Assembly (NCBI RefSeq): GCF_051304405.1 | Contig: NZ_JBPPGG010000003.1 | Coordinates: 62,001-126,000 of the forward strand | DNA from: Pedomonas sp051304405 | GTDB taxonomy: Bacteria; Pseudomonadota; Alphaproteobacteria; Sphingomonadales; Sphingomonadaceae | DNA: 64,000 bases | Direction of reading: 5' to 3' | In this document: piece by piece, positions 24,342 through 31,561 of the stretch | Numbering within the stretch: position 1 is the first letter of the stretch | How the letters are laid out: every line of letters begins with the position of its first letter | The notes under the pieces: generated by a model | Told to the model about the DNA's origin: nothing | Databases searched by the model: none | The model's input: the letters and a program-made list of their open reading frames with translations, nothing else | Position numbers and translations under genes: made by a program

Positions 24342-25973
24342 ATGGCTCAGCAAGACGTGTGGGACTACATCATCATCGGCGCAGGCTCCGCCGGCTCGGT
24401 GCTCGCCGAGCGGCTGTCGCGGGACCCCGGCACGCGGGTGCTGCTGGTGGAGGCGGGCGGTGAGAACGACCATCCCCTCGTCCACATGCCCAAGGGCATT
24501 GCCCGGCTGGTGCTCAAGCCGGAGTTCATCTGGGCCTATCAGGTGGATCAGCCGCGCGGCCCCGGGATCAACACGCCCGAGGTGTGGGTCCGCGGCCGTG
24601 GTCTTGGCGGGTCCTCCGCCATCAACGGCATGATCTGGAGCCGGGGCGAACCGGCGGATTATGATGACTGGGAAGCGCAGGGGTGCACCGGCTGGAACGG
24701 CGCGAGCATGACGGCCGCCTTCCGCGCGCTCGAGGATCACGAGCTGGGCGAGAGCGACACGCGCGGCGTCGGCGGCCCGGTGCATATCACCCCCGGTACC
24801 TTCCGCTATCCCCTCACCCGGGCGATGATCGAGGCGGGCAAGCAGCTCGGGCTGACCGAGACCGATGATCTCAACAGCATCACCGGCAACCGGGTTGGCT
24901 ATTACAGCCACAACATCCGCCGGGGACGGCGCGACGGCGGCGCGGCCGCCTTTATCGCCAAGGCGCGCCGGCGTCCCAATTTCCATGTGCACACGCATAC
25001 GCTCGCCCGCCGCATCCTCGTGAAAGACGGCCGCGCCACAGGTGTCGAGCTGTTCAGGAGCGAAAGGGGCTTCTGGCAGGAGTCCGTGCGCGGCGAGATC
25101 ATCGTCTGCTGCGGGACCATGGAAAGCCCGCAATTGCTGGAGCGCTCAGGCATCGGCGATGGCGCCGTGCTGCAAGCAGCGGGTGTCGAGACGGTGGTGC
25201 ACAGCCCCGGCGTCGGCAACCACATGCTGGAGCATCTCTCCCTGTCCATGCCGTATCGCCTCAAGGAGAAGGTCGGCATCAACCACCATTACTACGGCGC
25301 CGGGCTGATCTTCTCCGTCCTGCGCTATTACCTCACCCGCTCGGGCCCCATGGCCACCGGGCCGTTTGAGGTGGGGGCCTTCGTCAATGTGGCCCACCCG
25401 GACGGACGGCCGGACCTCCAGTTGTATCTGGGCGGCTTCACCTTCGCCCTCAGCGACGACAATCACCCGGTCCCCCTCTCCGCCGTCGACAAGAAACCGG
25501 GCATCACCATCTACGGGCAGCTGGTGCGCCTCACCAGCCAGGGCTCGGTCCACATCCGCTCGGGCAATCTGGACGACCGGCCCGAAATCGCTCCCAACTG
25601 GCTCACCACCCCGAGCGACCAGGACGCGGCGATCCGTGCGGTGCGCTACATGCGGCAGTACATGGACCAGCCGGCGCTCGCCCCGCTGATTGCCGCCGAG
25701 TTGCTGCCGGGCGATCATGTGCAGACCGACGACGCCATTCTGGAAAGTTTCCGCAAGCTTGCCATGTGCGGACTCCATGGCACAAGCACCTGCCGCATGG
25801 GCGTGGACGAGCGGGCGGTGGTGGACCCGGAGCTGCGCGTGCGGGGCGTGGCCGGGTTGCGCGTTGCCGATTGCTCCGTCATGCCCGGCCTCGTCACCGG
25901 CAACACCAATGCCCCCGCCATGGCGGTCGGCTGGCGCGCGGCGGACCTGATCCTGTCCCGGTCCGCCGCCTGA
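24342..25973 (+). CDS. GMC family FAD-dependent oxidoreductase (choline-dehydrogenase-like)
   Basis: 543 residues from MAQQDVWDYIIIGAGSAGSV, with GGGGAGG well placed upstream. The N-terminal FAD motif GAGSAGSVLAERLS and the GMC signature GRGLGGSSAINGMIWSRG are present, with the second signature near SPQLLERSGIG. The C-terminal active site is HGTSTCRMG (His) and GNTNAPAMAVG (Asn). It oxidises alcohols by hydride transfer to FAD, with electrons usually passing to the respiratory chain. It is the last gene of the SDR-to-GMC operon. In this setting it probably oxidises an alcohol group of the substrate or a side chain. Confidence 0.92.
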   Translation: MAQQDVWDYIIIGAGSAGSVLAERLSRDPGTRVLLVEAGGENDHPLVHMPKGIARLVLKPEFIWAYQVDQPRGPGINTPEVWVRGRGLGGSSAINGMIWSRGEPADYDDWEAQGCTGWNGASMTAAFRALEDHELGESDTRGVGGPVHITPGTFRYPLTRAMIEAGKQLGLTETDDLNSITGNRVGYYSHNIRRGRRDGGAAAFIAKARRRPNFHVHTHTLARRILVKDGRATGVELFRSERGFWQESVRGEIIVCCGTMESPQLLERSGIGDGAVLQAAGVETVVHSPGVGNHMLEHLSLSMPYRLKEKVGINHHYYGAGLIFSVLRYYLTRSGPMATGPFEVGAFVNVAHPDGRPDLQLYLGGFTFALSDDNHPVPLSAVDKKPGITIYGQLVRLTSQGSVHIRSGNLDDRPEIAPNWLTTPSDQDAAIRAVRYMRQYMDQPALAPLIAAELLPGDHVQTDDAILESFRKLAMCGLHGTSTCRMGVDERAVVDPELRVRGVAGLRVADCSVMPGLVTGNTNAPAMAVGWRAADLILSRSAA

Positions 25974-25983
25974 GCCGCACGCG

Positions 25984-26027
25984 GCGCGCCTGAAAACTGT
26001 AGCGCGTTTCAAATTTTTCAGGCGCGC
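25984..26027. terminator. Long hairpin at the GMC/MFS convergent junction
   Basis: Perfect 13-bp arms GCGCGCCTGAAAA (25984-25996) and TTTTCAGGCGCGC (26015-26027) with an 18-nt loop, spanning the 44-bp gap and the MFS stop codon. It is placed to terminate both transcripts, although the T-stretch is inside the stem. The left arm and loop include the second copy of the 27-bp element found at 19458. Confidence 0.55.
25991..26017. repeat. 27-bp element, copy 2
   Basis: Matches 19458-19484 at 21 of 27 positions, including an 11-base identical block, TGAAAACTGTA, and CAAATT. It lies 18 bp after the GMC stop. Together the two copies bracket the SDR 2-to-GMC operon in direct orientation. Confidence 0.5.
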
Positions 26028-27754
26028 GCCTGACCGCTGCCGGCCTTGCCGGTTTCCGCCAGCGGAGCGGCCTGGGGCGGGAGGGTCGGATCGACAACCG
26101 CGCCCCGCTCCGAGGTGCGCGGCTCATGGCGGCTGCCCGCAGGCAGGGCGCCCGCCGGCCGTTCGAGGAAGCGGCGAATGCGCGGCGGCGCATCGCCCCG
26201 GTGGAAGGCGAGCACGCGCCGGTCCACTTCCTGGTCCGCCACGGTAATGCGGGCGCGCTGGTGCAGGTGCTCGCCCCAGGTGGCGCTGTGGTAGCGCTCG
26301 ATCCAGAGCTCAGGGTGGGCCAGATCCTGCATCAGCGTCCAGTTCCGTGCGCCGTTGCGCTGCCGGATCCGCCGGCGCTCGTCCATCGCGGCAAGAAACG
26401 CCAGGGCGTCCTTGGGATCGACCGTATATTCCACCTGAAGCACCACCGGGCCGCTTCTGAGATCCAGCTCCACCTTCGGCATCGGCAGCGCATCGCGGTA
26501 GACGGGGGTCAGGTCGAGCTTCTCCATCTGCGGCAGGTCGCGCCAGAAGCCGATGGCGGCGCTCGCCAGCACGGCGATGCCCGAGAGGATCATGGCGTCC
26601 CGCAGGCCGATGCCCTCGGCCACATGCCCCCACAGCCAGCTGCCGATCGCCATGCCGCCGAAGGTCACGGTCTGGTAGACAGCCAGCGCCCGGGCCACCA
26701 CCCAGCGCGGCGCGGACATCTGCACAGAGACGTTGAAGGTGGAGAGGGCCAGCACCCACCCTGCCCCGGTCAGCAGAAGCCCCGCCATGGTGAGCGGCAA
26801 GGTCTGGCTCAAACCGGCAATGGCCGTGCCCGCGCCGTAACTGACCAGTGACCAGCGCACCAGTGCCTCGTTGCTGAGCCTGCGCCGCAGGTGGGAGGAG
26901 ATGAAGGCGCCCAGAACCGCGCCAATGCCGAAGGCGCCGAGGATAAGCCCGTAGGTGAGCGGTCCGCCCCGCAGCCTGTCGCGAGCGATCAGCGCCATCA
27001 GCGCCCAGACTGCGCTGCCCGTGAGGCCGAAGCTGAGGCCGCGCAGCAGCACCCGGTTGATGGCGGGCGCCATGGCGGAATAGCGCAGCCCCGCCATCAT
27101 GGCGGAGACCAGCGGCTCGCGCGGCAGCTGACGCTCGGGCGGCTGGCGCTTCCAGCGCGCAAGCACGAGGATCAGCCCCACATAGCTGAGGGCGTTGGCG
27201 AGGAACGCGGCGGCGGCACCGGCAGCGGCCACCAGGGCACCGCCAACGGCCGGGCCGAGGCTGCGCGCGATGTTGAAGCTGATGCTGTTGAGGGTGACGG
27301 CACCCGGCAGGTCTTCCCGCGGCACCTGCTCGCCGACGGACGCCTGCCAGGCCGGGCCGTTCAGGGCCGTGCCGCAGCCCACCAGAAACGTGAAGGTCAG
27401 CAGCAGCCAAGGGGTGATGAGGCCAAGGTAGGTGAGCGCGGCCAGCCCGATCGAAACCGTCAGCAGCAGGGCCTGGGCGGCGATCATCACCTTGCGCCGG
27501 TCGAAGTTGTCGGCGATGGCGCCAGCCGCCAGCGAGAACAGCATGATCGGCAGGGTGGTCGAGGCCTGCACCAGCGCCACCATGTCCGCCGACCCGGCGA
27601 TGGAGGTCATCATCCACGAAGCGCCAACGGACTGGATGAGGCTGCCGAAGTTCGAGACGAGCGTTGCGATCCAGATGGCCCGGAAGACGGGGTGCCGTAG
27701 CGGCGCGAAAGGCGAGGAGCGTGCCGCCGCACCTGAAGCCTGACGTGTCGTCAT
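26018..27754 (-). CDS. MFS transporter of the MFS_3 / EntS-like family
   Basis: 578 residues from MTTRQASGAAARSSPFAPLR; upstream in-frame ATGs give an untypical N-terminus. About 11-12 transmembrane helices are followed by a soluble tail of roughly 160 residues. The MFS motif A region is GAIADNFDRRKVM, and FLVGCGTALNGPAWQASVGE is typical of MFS_3 exporters. The tail contains VVLQVEYTVDPKDALAFLAA and resembles the antibiotic-monooxygenase-like domain seen in this family. A role in efflux of a toxic substrate or intermediate fits its place beside the island, but siderophore or drug export is equally possible. Confidence 0.87.
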   Translation of the reverse strand: MTTRQASGAAARSSPFAPLRHPVFRAIWIATLVSNFGSLIQSVGASWMMTSIAGSADMVALVQASTTLPIMLFSLAAGAIADNFDRRKVMIAAQALLLTVSIGLAALTYLGLITPWLLLTFTFLVGCGTALNGPAWQASVGEQVPREDLPGAVTLNSISFNIARSLGPAVGGALVAAAGAAAAFLANALSYVGLILVLARWKRQPPERQLPREPLVSAMMAGLRYSAMAPAINRVLLRGLSFGLTGSAVWALMALIARDRLRGGPLTYGLILGAFGIGAVLGAFISSHLRRRLSNEALVRWSLVSYGAGTAIAGLSQTLPLTMAGLLLTGAGWVLALSTFNVSVQMSAPRWVVARALAVYQTVTFGGMAIGSWLWGHVAEGIGLRDAMILSGIAVLASAAIGFWRDLPQMEKLDLTPVYRDALPMPKVELDLRSGPVVLQVEYTVDPKDALAFLAAMDERRRIRQRNGARNWTLMQDLAHPELWIERYHSATWGEHLHQRARITVADQEVDRRVLAFHRGDAPPRIRRFLERPAGALPAGSRHEPRTSERGAVVDPTLPPQAAPLAETGKAGSGQARA

Positions 27755-28200
27755 GAGATCGCGTGGTCCTCGGAGGGCATGGGGCACATCGACGGCATCC
27801 ATCCTAAACAGCACTGCATGGCGAAAGCAACCGCCGGGGTCCGCCCTGCCCGGGGGCGAAGGCCAGCGGTCTTGTTCTGAGGGAAAAACGAGATCATCGA
27901 GGCCCGGTTGCGCCTTCTCCCGGCAAAGTGTCAGCCCGGGGTTTCCGCCCGGCAAATCAGACTGGCAAATTCCCAGACCGGACGGTAAGTCTTTGAATCA
28001 CGCAAAGAGTTGGCAGGCAATGCCACCGGTTGGGGAGAATCGGACGGCCCTCGTTCGCTCAATCAATGGCATTAACGGCGCACCCGATGCCGCCGGATGC
28101 CATGGCCTTCGACGTCGGAAGCATTGCGACAGACCGCGCCGCCGCGCACAACACACACAAGCAAAGCGCGGCGCGGGCCAGAAGACATGGGGAGACCAAG
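27755..28200. other. Divergent non-coding region between the MFS and hmgA genes
   Basis: 446 bp with no supported gene. It holds the promoters of both neighbours. TGGCA-N5-TGCCA (near 28012-28026) and a repeated CCCGGCAAA are the only motifs I noticed, and both could be chance. The open frames that enter it from hmgA have no family-like sequence before the GGGGAGA ribosome-binding site at about 28190. Confidence 0.5.
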
Positions 28201-29577
28201 ATGGTAACAGCGACGGCTGGAAACACAGCTACGGCCGGGAATGCAGCTACGGCCGGGAATGCAGCGATCACCGCCGCCCGGGCAGCGGGCGAGCCCGGTC
28301 GCGGCATGCCCGGGTTCGGCAACCACTTCGCCACCGAGGCGGTGCCGGGTGCGCTGCCGGTTGGCCAGAATTCACCGCAGCAGACGCCCTTCGGCCTCTA
28401 TGCCGAACTGATCTCGGGCACCGCCTTCACCGCCCCCCGCGCCGAGAACCGCCGCACCTGGATGTATCGTCTGCGCCCCACGGCCAGCCATCCGGCCTAT
28501 CGCCCCTACGAGCGCCAGACGCTGCTCCGCGCGGCCCCGTTCGACGAGGTGCCGCCGCCGCCCAACCGGCTGCGCTGGAACCCGCTGCCCCTGCCCGAGG
28601 CGCCCACGGACTTCGTGGACGGTCTCATCACCTATGGCGGCAATGGCGATGTGGGCGCGGGCACCGGGGTGGCCATTCACCTCTACGCGGCCAACCAGTC
28701 GATGGAGAGCCGCGTGTTCTTTTCGGCCGATGGCGAGCTGCTCATCGTGCCCCAGGCGGGCCGCTTGCGGCTGGAGACGGAGCTGGGCGTGATGCTGGTC
28801 GAGCCCCAGCAGATCGCGGTGGTGCCGCGCGGCGTGCGCTTCCGCGTGAAGCTGCCGGACGGCACGGCGACGGGCTATGTCTGCGAGAACTACGGCGCGC
28901 CGTTCCGCCTGCCCGAGCTGGGGCCGATCGGCTCCAATGGCCTTGCCAATCCGCGCGACTTCGAGACACCGCATGCCTGGTTCGAGGACCGGGACGAGCC
29001 GACCGAGGTGGTGCAGAAATTCCAGGGCCGGTTGTGGACCATGGTGCTGGACCACTCGCCGCTCGACGTGGTGGCCTGGCACGGCAACCTTGCGCCCTAC
29101 CGCTATGACCTCCGGCGCTTCAACACCATCAACACGGTGAGCTTCGACCACCCGGACCCGTCCATCTTCACCGTGCTCACCTCGCCCTCGGACACGCCGG
29201 GGACGGCCAACTGCGATTTCGTCATCTTCCCGCCGCGCTGGATGGTGGCGGAACATACCTTCCGTCCGCCGTGGTTCCACCGCAACGTGATGAACGAGTT
29301 CATGGGGCTGATCCACGGCGCGTATGACGCCAAGGCGGGCGGGTTTCTGCCCGGCGGCGCGTCGCTGCACAACCAGATGTCCGGCCACGGCCCGGACAAG
29401 GCGAGCTACGACAAGGCGGTTGCCGCTGAGCTTGTGCCGCACAAGATCGAGAACACCATGGCGTTCATGTTCGAAAGCCGTGCCGTGATCCGGCCCACCC
29501 GCTGGGCCCTGGAGACGCCCCTGCTGCAGCAGGATTACGACGCGTGCTGGAGCGGATTTGAAAAGGCGAAACTGTAA
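28201..29577 (+). CDS. hmgA: Homogentisate 1,2-dioxygenase
   Basis: 458 residues; GGGGAGA lies ahead of the ATG. The family core begins at GMPGFGNHFATEAVPGALP and runs to the C-terminus. The iron ligands are visible as His360 and Glu366 in WFHRNVMNEFMGLI and His396 in MSGHGPD, matching His335/Glu341/His371 of the human enzyme. It opens the homogentisate ring to maleylacetoacetate in tyrosine, phenylalanine and phenylacetate catabolism. The first 35 residues are an odd low-complexity extension with hexapeptide ATAGN repeats from an 18-bp tandem repeat. It is the first gene of hmgA-fahA-maiA. Confidence 0.97.
   Translation: MVTATAGNTATAGNAATAGNAAITAARAAGEPGRGMPGFGNHFATEAVPGALPVGQNSPQQTPFGLYAELISGTAFTAPRAENRRTWMYRLRPTASHPAYRPYERQTLLRAAPFDEVPPPPNRLRWNPLPLPEAPTDFVDGLITYGGNGDVGAGTGVAIHLYAANQSMESRVFFSADGELLIVPQAGRLRLETELGVMLVEPQQIAVVPRGVRFRVKLPDGTATGYVCENYGAPFRLPELGPIGSNGLANPRDFETPHAWFEDRDEPTEVVQKFQGRLWTMVLDHSPLDVVAWHGNLAPYRYDLRRFNTINTVSFDHPDPSIFTVLTSPSDTPGTANCDFVIFPPRWMVAEHTFRPPWFHRNVMNEFMGLIHGAYDAKAGGFLPGGASLHNQMSGHGPDKASYDKAVAAELVPHKIENTMAFMFESRAVIRPTRWALETPLLQQDYDACWSGFEKAKL
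28208..28261 (+). repeat. 18-bp tandem repeat inside hmgA
   Basis: Two identical units of CAGCTACGGCCGGGAATG (28226-28243 and 28244-28261), preceded by a degenerate third unit (28208-28225, 13 of 18 identical). It encodes ATAGN-type hexapeptides at the N-terminus of HmgA, ahead of the conserved domain, and may vary in copy number by slippage without changing frame. Confidence 0.85.
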
Positions 29578-29579
29578 TC

Positions 29580-30893
29580 ATGACGCTTCTTGACGAAACC
29601 CACGATCCGGCGCTCAGGAGCTGGGTCGCCTCGGCCAACGGTCATCCCGATTTTCCGATTCAGAACCTGCCGTTCGGCATTTTCAGCCCGCCGGGGCAAC
29701 CGCCGCGCGGGGGCGTCGCCATCGGCGACCGGATCCTCGATCTGGCGGGCGCGGTGGATGCCGGGCTGTTCGAAGGCGCGGCGCTGCTGGCGGCGCACGC
29801 GGCGGCGGGCGAGACGCTCAACCCGCTGCTGGCGCTGGAGGCGGAGCCGCGCCGGGCGCTGCGCCGCCGCCTCTCGGCCCTGCTGGCCGAGGGCAGCCCG
29901 GAGCGGGCGACAGTGGAGCCGCTCCTTCATCCGGCGGAGGTCTGCACCCTGCACCTGCCCGCCCGCATCGGCGATTACACGGACTTCTACGTGGGCATTC
30001 ACCACGCCACCAACGTGGGCAAGGTGTTCCGGCCGGACAATCCGCTCCTGCCCAACTACAAGTATGTCCCCATCGGCTACCACGGGCGGGCGTCGTCCGT
30101 CCGCCCCTCCGGCGCGGTGGTGCGCCGCCCCAATGGCCAGCGCAAGGCGCCCGATGCGGAGGCCCCCACCTTCGGCCCCTGCCAGCGGCTCGATTACGAG
30201 CTGGAAATGGGCGTGTGGATCGCCAGGGGCAACGCGCTGGGCGAGCCCATTCCCATCGAGGAGGCGGACCAGCACATCGCGGGGTTGTGCCTGCTCAACG
30301 ACTGGTCGGCGCGCGACCTTCAGGCGTGGGAATATCAGCCGCTCGGGCCGTTTCTCGCCAAGAATTTCCTGACGACCATCTCGCCGTGGATCGTGACCGC
30401 CGAAGCGCTGGCGCCGTTCCGCATCCCCCAGCCGCCCCGGCCCGAGGGCGACCCCAAACCCCTGCCCTATCTCTGGAGCGAGAAGGATCAGGCCAGCGGC
30501 GCGTTCGCCATCGAACTGGAAGTGCACATCGCCTCCGCCCGTATGCGGGCGGAAGGCATGGCGCCGCTGCGGCTGAGCCGGGGGCCGGCCAGCAACATGT
30601 ACTGGACGGCGGCGCAGATCGTCACCCACCACGCCTCCAACGGCTGCAACCTGCAACCGGGCGACCTGCTCGGCACGGGCACCATCTCGGCACCCACGGA
30701 AGATGGCTTCGGCAGCCTGCTGGAGATCACCCGCGGCGGCAAGCAGCCGATCACCCTGCCGACGGGCGAGACCCGCACCTTCCTCGCCGACGGGGACGAG
30801 CTTGTCCTCAGCGGGCGGGCGCACCGGGAAGGCTATGTGTCCATCGGCTTCGGCCCCTGCCGGGGGATCATCGCCCCGGCCCCGGCGGCATGA
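29580..30893 (+). CDS. fahA: Fumarylacetoacetase
   Basis: 437 residues, starting two bases after hmgA. An N-terminal SH3-like domain (FPIQNLPFGIFSPPG) and a catalytic FAH domain are present. The latter has IGDYTDFYVGIHHATNVGKV with the catalytic His and metal-ligand Asp, YELEMGVW with the metal-ligand Glu, and LLNDWSARDLQAWEYQPLGP with the metal-ligand Asp. It hydrolyses fumarylacetoacetate to fumarate and acetoacetate, the last step of the homogentisate pathway. The 3' end is next to maiA. Confidence 0.97.
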   Translation: MTLLDETHDPALRSWVASANGHPDFPIQNLPFGIFSPPGQPPRGGVAIGDRILDLAGAVDAGLFEGAALLAAHAAAGETLNPLLALEAEPRRALRRRLSALLAEGSPERATVEPLLHPAEVCTLHLPARIGDYTDFYVGIHHATNVGKVFRPDNPLLPNYKYVPIGYHGRASSVRPSGAVVRRPNGQRKAPDAEAPTFGPCQRLDYELEMGVWIARGNALGEPIPIEEADQHIAGLCLLNDWSARDLQAWEYQPLGPFLAKNFLTTISPWIVTAEALAPFRIPQPPRPEGDPKPLPYLWSEKDQASGAFAIELEVHIASARMRAEGMAPLRLSRGPASNMYWTAAQIVTHHASNGCNLQPGDLLGTGTISAPTEDGFGSLLEITRGGKQPITLPTGETRTFLADGDELVLSGRAHREGYVSIGFGPCRGIIAPAPAA

Positions 30894-30919
30894 GCCACAG
30901 CAGCGCAAGGGGAAAACGC

Positions 30920-31558
30920 ATGGCCATCGTGCTGCACAACTACTGGCGCTCCGGCACCTCCTACCGCACCCGCATCGCCCTCAACCTCAAGGGGCTGGAC
31001 TACCGGCAGGTAACGCTCGACCTGCGCACGGGCGCGCAAGGCAGCCCGGCGTTCCGGGCGCTGAGCCCGCAAGGGCTGGTGCCCGCGCTGGAGGTGGACG
31101 GCACCGTGCTCACCCAGAGCCCGGCCATTCTGGAATGGCTGGAGGAGCGCTATCCCGAGCCGCCGCTGCTGCCCAAGGAGCCGACCGAACGGGCGATCGT
31201 GCGGGCCATGGCGGCCATCATCGGCTGCGACATTCACCCGCTCAACAACCTGCGGGTGCTGAAGGCCCTGAAGGGCGATCTCAGCGCCAGCCAGGAGCAG
31301 GTGAACGCCTGGATCGCCCGCTGGATCGGCGACGGCTTCGCGGCGCTGGAGCAGTACATCGCCCGCCATGGCCATGGTTTCGCCTATGGCGACGCGCCCA
31401 CGCTGGTGGACTGCTATCTGGTGCCGCAGGTCTATTCGGCCGAGCGCTTCGGCGTCGATCTTGCGCCCTACCCGCGCGTCGTGGCGGCGGCCGAGCAGGC
31501 GCGCCGCCTGCCCGCCTTCATCGCCGCCCACCCGGACAACCAGCCGGACGCGGACTGA
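30920..31558 (+). CDS. maiA: Maleylacetoacetate isomerase (zeta-class GST)
   Basis: 212 residues from MAIVLHNYWRSGTSYRTRIA, preceded by AAGGGG at good spacing. An ATG at 30890 that overlaps the fahA stop would add ten residues and may be used for coupling. Zeta-class signatures: the WRSGTSYR active-site motif (SSxxxxR type), NPQ-like SPQGLVPALEVDG, and QSPAILEWLEERYP. It isomerises maleylacetoacetate to fumarylacetoacetate with glutathione, completing the lower homogentisate route with its two neighbours. Length is exactly typical. Confidence 0.95.
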   Translation: MAIVLHNYWRSGTSYRTRIALNLKGLDYRQVTLDLRTGAQGSPAFRALSPQGLVPALEVDGTVLTQSPAILEWLEERYPEPPLLPKEPTERAIVRAMAAIIGCDIHPLNNLRVLKALKGDLSASQEQVNAWIARWIGDGFAALEQYIARHGHGFAYGDAPTLVDCYLVPQVYSAERFGVDLAPYPRVVAAAEQARRLPAFIAAHPDNQPDAD

Positions 31559-31561
31559 GCC

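Noticed and set aside
19458..26017. The 27-bp repeats as ends of an insertion sequence or integrative element
   Set aside because: They are direct and imperfect, there is no transposase or integrase between them, and no target-site duplication was seen; kept only as a repeat/operator question.
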